Assembly: GCF_001186155.3 (NCBI RefSeq)
Contig: NZ_CP016540.2
Span: forward strand, 3,185,626 to 3,249,625
Source: Planococcus versutus
GTDB taxonomy: Bacteria; Bacillota; Bacilli; Bacillales_A; Planococcaceae
DNA: 64,000 bases
Direction: 5' to 3'
This document shows, piece after piece, positions 39,307 through 49,852 of the stretch (position 1 is its first letter; every line of letters starts with the position of its first letter). The position numbers and the translations under genes were made by a program. Under the pieces are notes generated by a model. It saw nothing but the letters and a program-made list of their open reading frames with translations. It searched no databases and was not told where the DNA came from.

Positions 39307-41123
39307 TCACCCCCGTCGTCTTCTTCAAATGGCAACGTAAAGAAAACACTCGTTCCTTTTCCAAACTTACTTTCTGCCCAAATGACGCCTCCATGAGCAT
39401 TAATCATTTCTTTTGAAATGGCTAAGCCTAATCCGGTCCCTCCCATTTCACGTGATCTCGCACGATCGACACGGTAAAAACGATCAAAAATACGATCGAC
39501 ATTTTCTTTTGGAATTCCCATACCTTGATCGCTAATTTGAATCAATAAGAAGCCTTCTTCTACAGTCATGTCAAACCGGACTTTTCCACCTTCTGGCGAA
39601 TACTTCAACGCATTTGAAATGATGTTATCAATTACTTGCGTTAGTTTATCCGGATCAATTTCAACAAAGTACTGCTGTTTAGGCAAATGACGCTCAAAAA
39701 TCACCTTATGTGATTTCGCCATTTCAAAACGATCAATAATACGATTAAAGAAAACATTAAATTCAACCATTTCTTTGCTCAATTCAGTTTCACTAGAATC
39801 CATATTTGATAGTTTTAACAAATCATTAACCAACCGAATCATCCGCTCGGTTTCCGTTTGTGTAACGTTCAAAAAGTTTGGCGCTAAGTCCGGATCTTGC
39901 CATGCACCATCAGCTAATGCCTCTAAATAACTACGCATTGTAGTTAATGGCGTGCGCAATTCATGAGATACATTGGCTACGAATTCACGACGTTCAATGT
40001 CAATTTTTTCTTGTTCGGTGTTGTCATGTAACACAGCAATCAATCCATTAACAAAGCCTGTTTCTTTTTGAATAACTGAAAAAGTCGTTCGTAGCAATGT
40101 ACTTTGCTCATACGAACTCAAATTAAGTGTTATCGCTTCTTTCATATCAATCAAATCTTCGAATGTATATTCTTCGTCCAATCCTAATACGCTCGTCACT
40201 GGCTGGTTAATGACCGTTTCACGTGAAACATTTAGCAAGTAAAGCGCTGGGTCGTTAATCAAAATAACTCGTCCGCGTCTATCTGTTGATAATACACCGT
40301 CTGTCATGTTCGAAAGAACTGAAGCTAATTTACGCCGTTCACTTTCTGTAGACTGCTGCGATTCTTGTAGCCTATTTGTTAAATGGTTGAACGCACGAGC
40401 AAGCTGACCAATTTCATCATCACTATATACTCTTACTTTGCGTGAAAAATTCCCTTTTGCCATTGCTTGCGCTTGTTTTCGCATATCAGCAATTGGACGA
40501 GAAATTGTTTGAGCAACTAAAATCCCTAATATTGCCGTGATCACTAAAGAAATAGCTGTACCTACAGCAAGTATAGAGTTGATATCATCCATTTGGTCAT
40601 AGACATTTTCAATTTCTGCTTCTACGTATAATGTACCGAGCAACTTGCCGCCCGCTCCGACAATTGGCAACGTCCTCACCCAAATTCGCTCTTCGCTTTC
40701 TGGGTCGACATATGTTTGCTCAAGAGGAACTTCCCCAATAACGGATTGCCGTACTAAATCATTTGTAGAACGCTGGCCCACTAAAATTTGGTTTTCAATA
40801 ACAGAAGTTGCCAAAATGCTATACCGTGTGTTTATCACACGAATTTCACTAATATCATCTGATTTAAACCCGTACAATACAGTGCGCAATGTTTGTTCAA
40901 GCGTTAAACTTTCTTCTGTCCGCTCTTTGATCATTTCTTCTCGCACACTAAATTCGATAATTTCCATCCGGTCTTCAATAGAGCTTTCAAAGTTCCCTTT
41001 TAAGGTTTCTTCCAATTGTTGAGCAAAATACAAACCAATAATTTGCATCGCCAGTAAAATCAACAAAATATAAATCAATACAAATTTCACGTGAATCGAC
41101 TTTAAAAAATTAACTTTTGACAT
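39297..41123 (-). CDS. walK: Essential sensor histidine kinase WalK (YycG)
   Basis: Membrane kinase of the WalRK system controlling cell-wall hydrolase genes. The 608 residues show a first membrane helix (VKFVLIYILLILLAMQIIGLY), an extracytoplasmic Cache-like sensor (about 32-180), a second helix (AVGTAISLVITAILGILVA), HAMP, a PAS domain, the phosphoacceptor in VANVSHELRTPLTTMRS, and ATPase boxes N (NIISNALKYS) and G (GTGLGLAISKEM). It begins 4 nt after the walR stop. A parS-like palindrome lies inside at 40215-40230. Confidence 0.97.
   Translation of the reverse strand: MSKVNFLKSIHVKFVLIYILLILLAMQIIGLYFAQQLEETLKGNFESSIEDRMEIIEFSVREEMIKERTEESLTLEQTLRTVLYGFKSDDISEIRVINTRYSILATSVIENQILVGQRSTNDLVRQSVIGEVPLEQTYVDPESEERIWVRTLPIVGAGGKLLGTLYVEAEIENVYDQMDDINSILAVGTAISLVITAILGILVAQTISRPIADMRKQAQAMAKGNFSRKVRVYSDDEIGQLARAFNHLTNRLQESQQSTESERRKLASVLSNMTDGVLSTDRRGRVILINDPALYLLNVSRETVINQPVTSVLGLDEEYTFEDLIDMKEAITLNLSSYEQSTLLRTTFSVIQKETGFVNGLIAVLHDNTEQEKIDIERREFVANVSHELRTPLTTMRSYLEALADGAWQDPDLAPNFLNVTQTETERMIRLVNDLLKLSNMDSSETELSKEMVEFNVFFNRIIDRFEMAKSHKVIFERHLPKQQYFVEIDPDKLTQVIDNIISNALKYSPEGGKVRFDMTVEEGFLLIQISDQGMGIPKENVDRIFDRFYRVDRARSREMGGTGLGLAISKEMINAHGGVIWAESKFGKGTSVFFTLPFEEDDGGEWD
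40215..40230. promoter_or_regulatory. parS-like site inside walK
   Basis: CGTTTCACGTGAAACA differs from the perfect palindrome TGTTTCACGTGAAACA at one outer base. This is the expected tolerance for ParB (Spo0J) sites. Confidence 0.7.
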
Positions 41124-41127
41124 TTAG

Positions 41128-41835
41128 CTACTCCTGTTCAGGGTTTCGTAAATAATAACCTACACCACGACGTGTCACAATCCAGGCTGGGTGACTTGGG
41201 TTATCTTCGATTTTCTCGCGTAAGCGTCGTACGGTAACATCCACTGTCCGAACGTCACCAAAATAATCATACCCCCATACCGTCTGTAGCAAATGCTCAC
41301 GTGTCATTACTTGTCCGATATGCTTGCCTAGATAATGAAGTAACTCAAATTCACGATGAGTCAATTCAATGGTTTCTTCACGTTTTAGTACAAGATAAGC
41401 ATCTGGTTGAATCGTCAATGCCCCTACTTGGATATCATTCGAGTTTTGGCCTTCATCTTCAGCAGGCACAATGTTTTGGCGACGTAAATTCGCTTTAACA
41501 CGCGCAATCAATTCACGCGTCGAAAAAGGCTTTGTCACATAATCATCTGCCCCTAATTCCAGTCCCAATACTTTATCGATCTCCGAATCTTTTGCTGTTA
41601 GCATAATAATTGGAAAATCAAATTTCTTGCGAATTTCGCGGCATACTTCCATGCCATCACGATTCGGCAACATGATATCCAATAACATCAAGTCTGGTTG
41701 GATTTCTTCCGCAATTTTGATCGCTTCATCTCCATCATACGCACACACAACATTAAAGCCTTCTTTTTTTAAGTTAAATTGTAAAATATCTGCAATTGGT
41801 TTCTCATCATCTACAACTAATATCGTTTTACTCAT
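41128..41835 (-). CDS. walR: Essential response regulator WalR (YycF)
   Basis: OmpR-family regulator of 235 residues. The receiver domain has [10 protein letters not shown] and the phosphoacceptor Asp in [13 protein letters not shown]; the switch Thr/Lys region is MLTAKDSE and VTKPFS. The winged helix DNA-binding domain runs from about 135 to the end ([26 protein letters not shown]). ATG 41835 gives the family length and N-terminus [18 protein letters not shown] lies upstream. It heads the walRKHIJ operon. Confidence 0.97.
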   Translation of the reverse strand: MSKTILVVDDEKPIADILQFNLKKEGFNVVCAYDGDEAIKIAEEIQPDLMLLDIMLPNRDGMEVCREIRKKFDFPIIMLTAKDSEIDKVLGLELGADDYVTKPFSTRELIARVKANLRRQNIVPAEDEGQNSNDIQVGALTIQPDAYLVLKREETIELTHREFELLHYLGKHIGQVMTREHLLQTVWGYDYFGDVRTVDVTVRRLREKIEDNPSHPAWIVTRRGVGYYLRNPEQE

Positions 41836-41950
41836 CATTTTCTCCCCTTTTCTGTCTCGTCTATCCCTTTTATTCATACCGGTGCAACTTCTTTACTACC
41901 CTTTACTTTATCATTGTTTACGCTATTCCGCATCTATCAATAGCTAAACG

Positions 41951-41972
41951 TTGCACTACCTTGGTAGTGCAA
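41951..41972. repeat. Perfect inverted repeat upstream of walR
   Basis: TTGCACTACC and GGTAGTGCAA are separated by two T. Neither strand continues with a T run after the repeat, so it is not a standard terminator. An operator or transcript 5' hairpin is possible. Confidence 0.7.
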
Positions 41973-42000
41973 AAATAGAGTATCAGCCTGAAAACAACAA

Positions 42001-42028
42001 AAAAACAGCCCCCAAAGGCGACTGCTTT
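42001..42028 (-). terminator. Terminator of purA
   Basis: On the minus strand CAGTCGCC pairs with GGGGGCTG (one mismatch, one G-T), followed by seven T; about 100 nt after the purA stop. Confidence 0.65.
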
Positions 42029-42127
42029 CTTAGTACTGTTCGTTGTCTTATTGATATCTAATTGATTGCGACTAGTTCATTTAGAAAGAAGAGCAAAAAA
42101 CAATAATTTCTTCCATCCTACTCAACA

Positions 42128-43414
42128 TTATCTCCAAACACTTGTCACAATGTTTGTTTGGTTACGGTCAGGACCGACAGAGAAAATTGAAATTTGAACG
42201 CCTGTTAATTGTGCAATGCGCTCCAAATAATGACGTGCATTGTCAGGAAGTTCGTCTAGTGATTTGCAGCTAGTTACATCTTCAGACCAACCTGGAAGCT
42301 CTTCGTAAACAGGCTCGCATTCAGCAAGCATACGCAAATTTGCTGGATATTCTGTAATTAGTTCTCCGTTATGACGGTAAGCGGTACAAATTTTCACCGT
42401 ATCAAGACCGGTCAAAACATCAATCGAGTTAACTGTTAAGTCTGTTAATCCACTAACACGTCTTGCGTGGCGAACAACCACACTGTCAAACCAGCCAATG
42501 CGGCGTGGACGTCCAGTTGTAGTTCCGTATTCTTTCCCAACTTCGCGAATTTGTTGACCCACTTCGTCAAACAATTCCGTTGGGAATGGGCCGTCTCCGA
42601 CACGTGAAGTATAAGCTTTGCAAACTCCGATAACATGCTGAATCGTTGTTGGACCTACGCCTGCGCCAATTGTTACACCGCCCGCTACCGGGTTAGATGA
42701 TGTTACGTACGGGTAAGTTCCTTGATCGATGTCGAGCATCACACCTTGAGCGCCTTCAAATAATACACGACGACCATCATCAATTGCATCATTCAAAACT
42801 TTTGAAGTGTCTGTTACGTATTTAGCAATTTCTTGACCATATGCGTAATACTCTTCCAAAATTTCTTCTACAGTAAATCCTTCTGTTTCATAGAATTTCT
42901 CGAATAGACGATTTTTTTCGTTTAAGTTCATGCGCAGTTTTTCCTCGAACACAACGTGGTCCAGTAAATCCGCCATACGAATTCCGACACGCGCTGCTTT
43001 GTCCATATAAGCAGGTCCGATGCCTTTACCTGTTGTTCCGATTTTGTTTGCTCCGCGTCTTGCTTCTTCTACTTCGTCTTGCTTGATATGGTATGGCAAC
43101 AAAACGTGTGCGCGATTTGAAATGCGCAAGTTTTCCGTTGTAACGCCACGGTCATGAAGACCTTTCAATTCTTTCACAAGTGCTTTCGGATCCACAACCA
43201 TGCCGTTTCCAATTACCGATGTTTTATCTTTATAGAAAATCCCAGAAGGAATCAAATGCAATTTATACGTTTCTCCACCAAAAATAATCGTGTGTCCCGC
43301 GTTATTGCCACCTTGGTAACGTGCAATTACTTCTGCATGTTCTGATAGAAAATCTGTGATTTTCCCTTTTCCTTCGTCTCCCCATTGCGTTCCTACTACT
43401 ACGACTGATGTCAT
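42128..43414 (-). CDS. purA: Adenylosuccinate synthetase
   Basis: GTP-dependent first step from IMP to AMP. At 428 residues it has the normal length. The N-terminal GTP loop is [12 protein letters not shown] (about 10-21), then NAGHTI, and the IMP/aspartate-binding segments [13 protein letters not shown] and the GPDRNQT-type C-terminus. GGAGGT precedes the ATG. It is transcribed alone, with a terminator on each side. I see no purine riboswitch in the 130-bp leader. Confidence 0.97.
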   Translation of the reverse strand: MTSVVVVGTQWGDEGKGKITDFLSEHAEVIARYQGGNNAGHTIIFGGETYKLHLIPSGIFYKDKTSVIGNGMVVDPKALVKELKGLHDRGVTTENLRISNRAHVLLPYHIKQDEVEEARRGANKIGTTGKGIGPAYMDKAARVGIRMADLLDHVVFEEKLRMNLNEKNRLFEKFYETEGFTVEEILEEYYAYGQEIAKYVTDTSKVLNDAIDDGRRVLFEGAQGVMLDIDQGTYPYVTSSNPVAGGVTIGAGVGPTTIQHVIGVCKAYTSRVGDGPFPTELFDEVGQQIREVGKEYGTTTGRPRRIGWFDSVVVRHARRVSGLTDLTVNSIDVLTGLDTVKICTAYRHNGELITEYPANLRMLAECEPVYEELPGWSEDVTSCKSLDELPDNARHYLERIAQLTGVQISIFSVGPDRNQTNIVTSVWR

Positions 43415-43503
43415 AATTCCGCACCTCCGTTAGGCATATGCCCTATCTCAAACAGTGTTTATTATACCAAGCAAAGACCTTACCGTCAATATAAAAAAGA
43501 AGA

Positions 43504-43548
43504 AAACACGAACATATAAATGTGTTACCACATTTAATGTTCGTGTTT
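43504..43548 (-). terminator. Terminator of dnaB overlapping its stop codon
   Basis: AAACACGAACAT pairs with ATGTTCGTGTTT (12 bp), with an inner ATGTG/CACAT stem; the 5' arm on the minus strand includes the stop codon. A T-rich tail follows. Confidence 0.8.
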
Positions 43549-44902
43549 AAAAGTCTCCGCCAGATTCATGCTGACTCCAGTCAATGGTAACAAATTTATT
43601 GTATTCTTTCACAAAAGCTAGTTTCACTGTACCAGTCGGGCCATTACGTTGTTTTGCGATGATAATTTCAATCATATTTTGATCTTCTGTTTCTTTATCG
43701 TAATAATCTTCACGATACAAGAACGACACAATATCGGCATCTTGCTCAATACTTCCGGATTCACGTAAATCCGACATCATCGGTCGTTTATCTTGCCGTT
43801 GTTCGACTCCACGAGATAACTGAGACAACGCGATAACCGGTACTTCGAGTTCACGAGCTAACCCTTTCAACGAACGAGAAATATCCGATACTTCTTGTTG
43901 ACGGTTTTCTCCAGAACGTCCAGGTCCTTGGATTAGCTGAAGATAATCGATCATGATCATGCCAAGTCCATATTCCTGTTTTAGTCGACGACATTTGGCA
44001 CGGATATCGTTCACTCGAATTCCAGGCGTATCATCGATGAAAATTCCAGCATTTGATAAACTACCCATAGCCATTGTCAACTTGCGCCAATCTTCGTTTT
44101 GAAGTGCTCCTGTCCGTAATACTTGTGCATCGATATTACCTTCCGCACATAGCATACGCATGACGAGCTGTTCAGCACCCATCTCCAAACTGAAAATCGC
44201 GACGTTTTCATCTGTTTTCGTTGCAACGTTTTGTGCCACGTTCAAAGCAAAAGCGGTCTTACCAACAGAAGGCCGTGCAGCCACGATAATCAAGTCGTTT
44301 CGTTGAAACCCTGCTGTTACCTTATCAAGGTCACGGAAGCCTGTAGGGATCCCTGTAACGTCGCCTTTGCGGGTATGCAGCAATTCGATATTGTCATAGG
44401 TCTTAACTAAGACGTCTTTGATATGAATAAAATCGCCAGCATTCTTACGATTCGATACTTCCATCATTTTTTTTTCAGCTTCAGCAAGCAAGGCTTCTAC
44501 TTCGTCTTCACGTGTAAACCCATCCTCTACAATCGTTGTCGCTACTCGAATGAGGCGGCGCAATATCGCTTTTTCTTCCACAATATGAGCGTAATGCGCA
44601 ACGTTTGCTGCCGTTGGTACGGCGTTAGCGATTTCCGTTAAATAAGATAAACCGCCAACGTCTTCTAATTCTTTTTTGACAGAAAGCTCTTCTGTCACAG
44701 TCACAACATCAATTGCTTTTCCGTGATCCGCTAAATTCAGCATCGTCTGGAAAATCTTTTGATGGGCAATGCGGTAAAAATCTTCTGCCATGACGATTTC
44801 AGCAACCGTGATCAGAGAAGGTGGTTCTAAAAAGATGGCGCCAATCACCGATTGTTCAGCTTCATGGTTGTGCGGGGGGACACGATCTATCGTTTCGTTC
44901 AT
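43547..44902 (-). CDS. dnaB: Replicative DNA helicase (DnaB; DnaC in B. subtilis naming)
   Basis: Hexameric helicase of the replication fork, 451 residues. The N-terminal domain (about 1-150) is followed by a RecA-like core with Walker A ARPSVGKTAFALN (about 208-220), MIMIDYLQLI (Walker B) and KQRNGPTGTVKLAF near the end. It starts 12 nt after the rplI stop, as in other Bacillales, so gdpP-rplI-dnaB is one unit. Confidence 0.97.
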   Translation of the reverse strand: MNETIDRVPPHNHEAEQSVIGAIFLEPPSLITVAEIVMAEDFYRIAHQKIFQTMLNLADHGKAIDVVTVTEELSVKKELEDVGGLSYLTEIANAVPTAANVAHYAHIVEEKAILRRLIRVATTIVEDGFTREDEVEALLAEAEKKMMEVSNRKNAGDFIHIKDVLVKTYDNIELLHTRKGDVTGIPTGFRDLDKVTAGFQRNDLIIVAARPSVGKTAFALNVAQNVATKTDENVAIFSLEMGAEQLVMRMLCAEGNIDAQVLRTGALQNEDWRKLTMAMGSLSNAGIFIDDTPGIRVNDIRAKCRRLKQEYGLGMIMIDYLQLIQGPGRSGENRQQEVSDISRSLKGLARELEVPVIALSQLSRGVEQRQDKRPMMSDLRESGSIEQDADIVSFLYREDYYDKETEDQNMIEIIIAKQRNGPTGTVKLAFVKEYNKFVTIDWSQHESGGDF

Positions 44903-44914
44903 CGGTGTCTCACC

Positions 44915-45364
44915 TTACGCTTCTTCGGTAACGTGAACTCGAAGTGTAGCGGTCACGTCATGATGAAGCTTTACAGGAATATTCGTATACCCAAGCGCAC
45001 GAATAGCGTCGTCTAATTCCATTTTGCGTTTGTCTAACTTAATGCTGTGTTTTTTCTCAAGAGCTGTAGCTACTTGTTTAGTAGTGATGGATCCGAAAAG
45101 ACGTCCATCTGCTCCAGACTTCGCAGTTAATTCGATTGTTAAGCCTTCAAGTGTGTCTTTTAATTGTTTTGCTTCTTCCAGTTCTTGGTCTGCTTCTTTT
45201 TGTTCTTTCTTCTTTTGACCGTCTAATTTACTGATCGTTGCTTGGTTTGCTTCGATTGCTAAGTTATTTTTCAATAAGAAATTATGCGCATAACCATCTG
45301 CTACGTTTTTGATGTCCCCTTTTTTACCTTTACCTTTTACGTCTTTCAAAAATATTACTTTCAT
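44915..45364 (-). CDS. rplI: 50S ribosomal protein L9
   Basis: A 149-residue ribosomal protein. The N-terminal globular domain has the L9 signature [19 protein letters not shown]; a long connecting helix ([20 protein letters not shown]) and the C-terminal RNA-binding domain follow. ATG overlaps the gdpP stop by four bases, with GGAGGAAC upstream inside gdpP, so translation is coupled. Confidence 0.97.
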   Translation of the reverse strand: MKVIFLKDVKGKGKKGDIKNVADGYAHNFLLKNNLAIEANQATISKLDGQKKKEQKEADQELEEAKQLKDTLEGLTIELTAKSGADGRLFGSITTKQVATALEKKHSIKLDKRKMELDDAIRALGYTNIPVKLHHDVTATLRVHVTEEA

Positions 45365-47337
45365 TCTGTTGTTCCTCCTTCAGTATCTTCCATAATGACT
45401 GCTTTTAGTTGTTCAATCGCTTTTTCTATTGTGGTATTTGACATTTGCGTGGCAGCATTGGTTAAATGGCCACCACCGCCTAAGTTTTCCATGATTACTT
45501 GAACATTTACTTCACCCAGTGACCTGGCACTAATACCAATTGTGCTTTCTGTACGCTCAGCGACCACAAAAGACGCGTTAACGTCTTTCATCGTTAAAAG
45601 AATATCGGCAGTTTGTGCAATTAACACCGGGCTATAGAGACGGTCAGGTTCACCTTTGGCAATCGCAATGCCTGTGCCAACAAATTCTACCGTTTGAACG
45701 ATTTTTGCACGCTCAACATAAGTTTCTAAGTCTTCTTTTAAAATGCGTTGAACAAGTACTGTATCTGCTCCATTTAAACGCAAATAAGATGCGGCTTCGA
45801 ATGTCCGAGCGCCAGTCCTTAATGTAAAACTCTTAGTATCTACAATAATTCCGGCTAGCATAGCCGTTGCTTCTAACATGGATAGCTTTTCATGCTTTGG
45901 TTGGTATTCGATGAGCTCTGTTACCAATTCTGCCGTAGACGAAGCATAAGGCTCCATATAGACAAGCATGGTATTGGTGATAAATTCCTCACCTCTCCGG
46001 TGATGATCGATCAACACCACACGCTCCATCCGCTGGAGCACTCGCTCATCAATAACCATTGAAGGCTTGTGCGTATCAACGATAACCAGCAGGGAATTCT
46101 CAGTCATTTCTGCTAGAGCTTCTTCTGGTGTGATAAACTGAGCAAACAATTCTGGATCTGACTCAATTTCTTCCATTAATCTCATCACACTGCGATCATA
46201 CTCATCAAAATCAAGAATAATTCGACCCTTGACTTTGTTCATAGCGGCCATTTTGGCTACTCCAACTGCGGCACCAATCGAATCCATATCCGGCATTTTA
46301 TGTCCCATGATAAATACTTGATCACTTTCTTGAATCAAATCACGCAACGCATGCGATATGACGCGCGCTCTGACACGTGTTCGTTTTTCAACCGGGTTGG
46401 TCTTCCCACCATAAAACTTCACTTTTCCACTCGGATGCTTGATCGCTACTTGATCTCCGCCACGACCAAGAACTAAATCCAGACCAGACTGTGCCAAACT
46501 ACCCAGTTCTACCAATGAAGCAGAACCTGCCCCAACACCAATACTTAAAGTTAACGCCACATTGTCTTTAGATGTCACTTCACGAATGTCATCCAAAATG
46601 GCGAATTTTGACAACTCAAGCTTTTCCAAAATCGATTCGTTAAACACTGCCATAAATCGATCAGAAGCAACACGCTTCACGAAAACTCCTTGATCTGAAC
46701 CCCATTTGTTAATGAGTGATGTCACGACACTATTGATATTACTACGTGTTTGATCATCCATTCCCTGTGCAAGTTCATCGTAATTATCGATGAATAAAAT
46801 ACCGAGAACCGATCGGTCTGCGTAATAAAGCGACTCGATTTCTACTTGTTCAGTAATATCAAACAAATACAACAAGCGATCATCTGCTTTATAATACACG
46901 CGGTATTTGCGCTCGCCTAATGCAATTGTTGTTTCTTGTTGATCCTCTGATTTCACAAATACTTGAAAATCATCTGATAGCGCAAAAAGCGACTCACCGA
47001 TCAAGGTATCGTATTCCAGTGCTGAAGTCATATAGGGATTTGCCCATTCGATGCCAAAATATTCATTGACTAACAAAATACCAATAGGCATCTCCAACAA
47101 AGCTTCTTCTCCAACTTTTTTCATTCGGTACGATAAAGTTTCAATGTGTTTTTCAGTTTCTTCATACACTTTTTTTTCGGTCACCCATGCTGCTGTAAAA
47201 GCCAGCAAAAAAAGCAGTGTGAAAATGCCGGCCGCCCATTCTGACCACAGCAAAATCATAATCGCTGCGGCCATACCAAGAACCAGCAATGCTATCAGTG
47301 GATATCGCAGTTTTCTTTTTCTGAAAAAAGCCGACAT
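45361..47337 (-). CDS. gdpP: Cyclic di-AMP phosphodiesterase GdpP
   Basis: Membrane enzyme that hydrolyses c-di-AMP and so controls osmolyte and cell-wall homeostasis. The 658 residues contain two N-terminal membrane helices, a degenerate PAS domain, a degenerate GGDEF domain (SDRFMAVF in place of GGDEF) and a DHH-DHHA1 catalytic part. The DHH part has [25 protein letters not shown] and [12 protein letters not shown] as metal and substrate motifs. It is followed by rplI with a 4-nt overlap and preceded by yybS. Confidence 0.96.
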   Translation of the reverse strand: MSAFFRKRKLRYPLIALLVLGMAAAIMILLWSEWAAGIFTLLFLLAFTAAWVTEKKVYEETEKHIETLSYRMKKVGEEALLEMPIGILLVNEYFGIEWANPYMTSALEYDTLIGESLFALSDDFQVFVKSEDQQETTIALGERKYRVYYKADDRLLYLFDITEQVEIESLYYADRSVLGILFIDNYDELAQGMDDQTRSNINSVVTSLINKWGSDQGVFVKRVASDRFMAVFNESILEKLELSKFAILDDIREVTSKDNVALTLSIGVGAGSASLVELGSLAQSGLDLVLGRGGDQVAIKHPSGKVKFYGGKTNPVEKRTRVRARVISHALRDLIQESDQVFIMGHKMPDMDSIGAAVGVAKMAAMNKVKGRIILDFDEYDRSVMRLMEEIESDPELFAQFITPEEALAEMTENSLLVIVDTHKPSMVIDERVLQRMERVVLIDHHRRGEEFITNTMLVYMEPYASSTAELVTELIEYQPKHEKLSMLEATAMLAGIIVDTKSFTLRTGARTFEAASYLRLNGADTVLVQRILKEDLETYVERAKIVQTVEFVGTGIAIAKGEPDRLYSPVLIAQTADILLTMKDVNASFVVAERTESTIGISARSLGEVNVQVIMENLGGGGHLTNAATQMSNTTIEKAIEQLKAVIMEDTEGGTTE

Positions 47338-47351
47338 TATTCTTCAGCCCC

Positions 47352-48311
47352 TTATTTTCCTTTAAACTCGTGTGCTCGTTTGACCCAACCTCGAATATCG
47401 AATCCAAGGTCTACAATTCCGACTATGCTTGTAAATGACTGCAGTGGGAACGCTAGTAAAGTGACTAGCACGATGACCCATTTTGGCCACCCCTCTTGAT
47501 AGATATAGAAGTGATAAAATGATACACCCTGCAAGAACAACAAGAATTGAAGTAGTACAGATACGTTTACAAACACCATATACGCCATCGTTCCAGGTTC
47601 AAATTCCGATAACATCGTCACGAGCAACACGATTAAATAATACCATAAAACAGATTTCGGTAATTTCATATCACGAAAAGGTGGAAACTTTGGAGCCTTA
47701 ACGCCGAAGCGCTTTAAAATGGGCAGAAGGATTAGCAACAAGACCCATACCGATGCAAAAACACCTAATATCAAGAGCACCGGTAACAAAGTTTCAAACG
47801 AAAACTGCAGTTGCGTAACGAGTTCCTTATATTCTGCTATAGAAGCTTCAGAAGCACCTAACGTTTCCATAAATGCGCTTGTTTGCTCATAAGATTGATC
47901 AAAACTTGCTGTAAACTCTTCCAGCACATTGATGTCGAGCAGTACAATAGAAGCTACGTATTGAACCATCAAAGATGCTAACAACACAATGCTAGCACTC
48001 ATGAACATGAATAATTTGCTTTTTTTATAATGGATTGAAATACCAATTGCCAATCCCAAAGGCAAATAAACCAACGCTAGTGGCAAAGACAAAAGACCGC
48101 CAATAATAAACGATAATACTAGGCAGACTGCTGAAAAAAGCATGGAAGCCTTCCACGGATATTTTGCACTGTACCAAGCGATGGGTACTGCTAAAAACAG
48201 CGCACTTAGTATACTTAAAACTGGCACATAAACTGAAATTGCCAAAAGCACTATAAATACACTTGCCATTAGTGCACCGTTGGTAAGTTGTTGCGGTTGT
48301 TGATTTTGCAT
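47352..48311 (-). CDS. yybS: YybS family membrane protein (DUF2232)
   Basis: Integral membrane protein of 319 residues with about eight hydrophobic segments (for example LALVYLPLGLAIGISIHY, WYYLIVLLVTMLSEF). The family is conserved upstream of gdpP in Bacillales; its function is unknown. ATG 48311 is preferred over upstream ATGs because AAGGGG lies before it and the protein then begins at the usual position (MQNQQPQQLTNGALMASVF). It lies 14 nt before gdpP. Confidence 0.88.
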   Translation of the reverse strand: MQNQQPQQLTNGALMASVFIVLLAISVYVPVLSILSALFLAVPIAWYSAKYPWKASMLFSAVCLVLSFIIGGLLSLPLALVYLPLGLAIGISIHYKKSKLFMFMSASIVLLASLMVQYVASIVLLDINVLEEFTASFDQSYEQTSAFMETLGASEASIAEYKELVTQLQFSFETLLPVLLILGVFASVWVLLLILLPILKRFGVKAPKFPPFRDMKLPKSVLWYYLIVLLVTMLSEFEPGTMAYMVFVNVSVLLQFLLFLQGVSFYHFYIYQEGWPKWVIVLVTLLAFPLQSFTSIVGIVDLGFDIRGWVKRAHEFKGK

Positions 48312-48494
48312 ATGACTGTATTTCCCCTTCTTTCGGGTAGATTTCATCTTTGCAATTGTACCATGATTCAACAACCTGAACAAAAGGAGCGGTTCCCTAC
48401 AAGCCATAACAGCCGAACACCCCAAAGAGGCACGTTTTTTACTGCGTTAGTGACTCTTTTTTCTAAAGTTTTTCCCTCGTATACAAACACACAA

Positions 48495-48524
48495 AAAAAA
48501 AGACCGGTTTCCCGGTCTTTTTTT
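48495..48524. terminator. Terminator of the rpsF-ssb-rpsR operon
   Basis: AAAAAGACCGG/CCGGTCTTTTT with a 4-nt loop and long A and T tracts on both sides; 55 nt after the rpsR stop. Confidence 0.92.
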
Positions 48525-48578
48525 ATAACTAAACTCCAGCCCCATTCAGATTTGACGAGTGCTTTCGCTTTTCTGTAA

Positions 48579-48815
48579 TTATCTTTCTTCCGCAACAAAC
48601 GGTAGAAGTGCCATGATACGTGAGCGTTTAATAGCGATTGTCAACTTACGTTGCCATTTAGCGCTAGTGCCTGTAACACGACGTGGCAAGATTTTCCCTC
48701 TTTCAGAAATAAATTTCTTCAAAAGATCCGTATCTTTATAGTCAATGTGCGTGATGTTGTTGGAATTAAAGTAACAAACCTTTTTCCGTTTCTTTCCTCC
48801 GCGACGTGGTGCCAT
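48579..48815 (-). CDS. rpsR: 30S ribosomal protein S18
   Basis: A 78-residue basic protein beginning [16 protein letters not shown], with the S18 core [20 protein letters not shown] and a C-terminal helix rich in Lys/Arg. It pairs with S6 on the ribosome and in autoregulation. It is the third gene of rpsF-ssb-rpsR, 49 nt downstream of ssb. Confidence 0.97.
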   Translation of the reverse strand: MAPRRGGKKRKKVCYFNSNNITHIDYKDTDLLKKFISERGKILPRRVTGTSAKWQRKLTIAIKRSRIMALLPFVAEER

Positions 48816-48864
48816 ATCGAATTACCTCCTTTACTTAATAGTTGTTCGTTAAAGTCAGTCCATC

Positions 48865-49338
48865 TTAAAACGGTAAATCATCATCTGATACTTCTATCGG
48901 ACCGCTACCGCTTGAGAACGGATCTTCATCTACACGAGTATGATTTTGCTGACTTGGACTCGGTGATTGGTTCTGTTGATAGGAAGGCTGTTGCCCTTGT
49001 GAACGGTCCGCATTGGCGCTTTTCGGTTCAAGAAATTGAACACTGTCCGCCACTACTTCTGTTGTATAGACACGCTTCCCGTCTTGTCCCTCGTAGCTAC
49101 CAGTTTGGATACGGCCTTCAACGCCAGCTAAGCTTCCTTTTTTCAAGAAATTCGCTGTATTTTCAGCTTGTTTGCGCCAAACAGTACAATTAATGAAATC
49201 AGTTTCGCGTTCACCTTGAGCGTTTGAGAAAGTCCGGTTTACAGCAAGTGTAAAACGAGCAACTGCCGCGCCGCTTGGTGTATAGCGAAGGTCTGGATCT
49301 TTTGTCAGTCTTCCGACTAAAACAACTCGGTTAATCAT
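48865..49338 (-). CDS. ssb: Single-stranded DNA-binding protein
   Basis: A 157-residue SSB. The OB-fold domain (1-105) begins [20 protein letters not shown] and contains [18 protein letters not shown] Gln/Ser-rich flexible linker follows, and the acidic tip DDDLPF binds replication partners. It is located between rpsF and rpsR, as in Bacillales, where damage-inducible expression of this operon is known. Confidence 0.97.
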   Translation of the reverse strand: MINRVVLVGRLTKDPDLRYTPSGAAVARFTLAVNRTFSNAQGERETDFINCTVWRKQAENTANFLKKGSLAGVEGRIQTGSYEGQDGKRVYTTEVVADSVQFLEPKSANADRSQGQQPSYQQNQSPSPSQQNHTRVDEDPFSSGSGPIEVSDDDLPF

Positions 49339-49388
49339 CAGAATTCAACCTCCTTCAAGTCAAAAAAATTTCAGTGCCATGATCCTGT

Positions 49389-49676
49389 TTACGCGTCTTT
49401 GCGTACAGCGATATGACGAATAATGTCTTCGTTAATGTTCGCAAGACGTGTGTATTCGTTGATTGCTTCTGTACCAGCGTTAATTTTTACGATTTGGTAG
49501 AAACCTTCACGTAAATCGTTGATTTCATAAGCTAAACGACGTTTACCCCACTCTTTCGACTCGATGATTTCAGCGCCGTTAGAAATAAGCATGTTGTTAA
49601 AACGCTCAACTAAAGCTTTTTTCGCTTCATCTTCAATCGCAGGCTGCATGATATACATTAATTCGTATTCTCTCAT
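49389..49676 (-). CDS. rpsF: 30S ribosomal protein S6
   Basis: A 95-residue protein starting [14 protein letters not shown], with [19 protein letters not shown] and the C-terminal [14 protein letters not shown] characteristic of S6. It is the first gene of the rpsF-ssb-rpsR operon. AGGAGGTGAC lies upstream of the ATG. A leader hairpin that may bind the S6:S18 complex precedes it. Confidence 0.97.
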   Translation of the reverse strand: MREYELMYIMQPAIEDEAKKALVERFNNMLISNGAEIIESKEWGKRRLAYEINDLREGFYQIVKINAGTEAINEYTRLANINEDIIRHIAVRKDA

Positions 49677-49698
49677 CGTGTTGTCACCTCCTCATGGA

Positions 49699-49727
49699 CT
49701 TGGGCCCTGCTGTATCCAGCGGGCAAG
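49699..49727 (-). promoter_or_regulatory. Possible S6:S18-binding leader of rpsF
   Basis: On the minus strand CTTGCCCGCTG-GATA-CAGCAGGGCCCAAG forms a bulged stem 10 nt before the ribosome site. This matches the position and the C/G-rich, bulged form of the known S6:S18 autoregulatory RNA. The assignment is by position and shape, not by a covariance model. Confidence 0.55.
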
Positions 49728-49852
49728 GAGCAAGCAATTCATAATTATTACTCACATCACAGTATTGTATCACATGCATGATCGACTCGCAAGCATGTTT
49801 TTTCATTTGAAATGCATTATACTTTTACAATAAATTCAAAGGAAGTGAAACC

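Larger units (their letters stand above)
41836..42127. other. walR upstream region
   Basis: About 290 bp: the purA terminator at its right side (42001-42028), a perfect inverted repeat (41951-41972), and the region where the walR promoter must lie. A TTGATA with an A+T-rich downstream segment is visible on the minus strand, but I cannot fix the -10 box. Confidence 0.5.
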
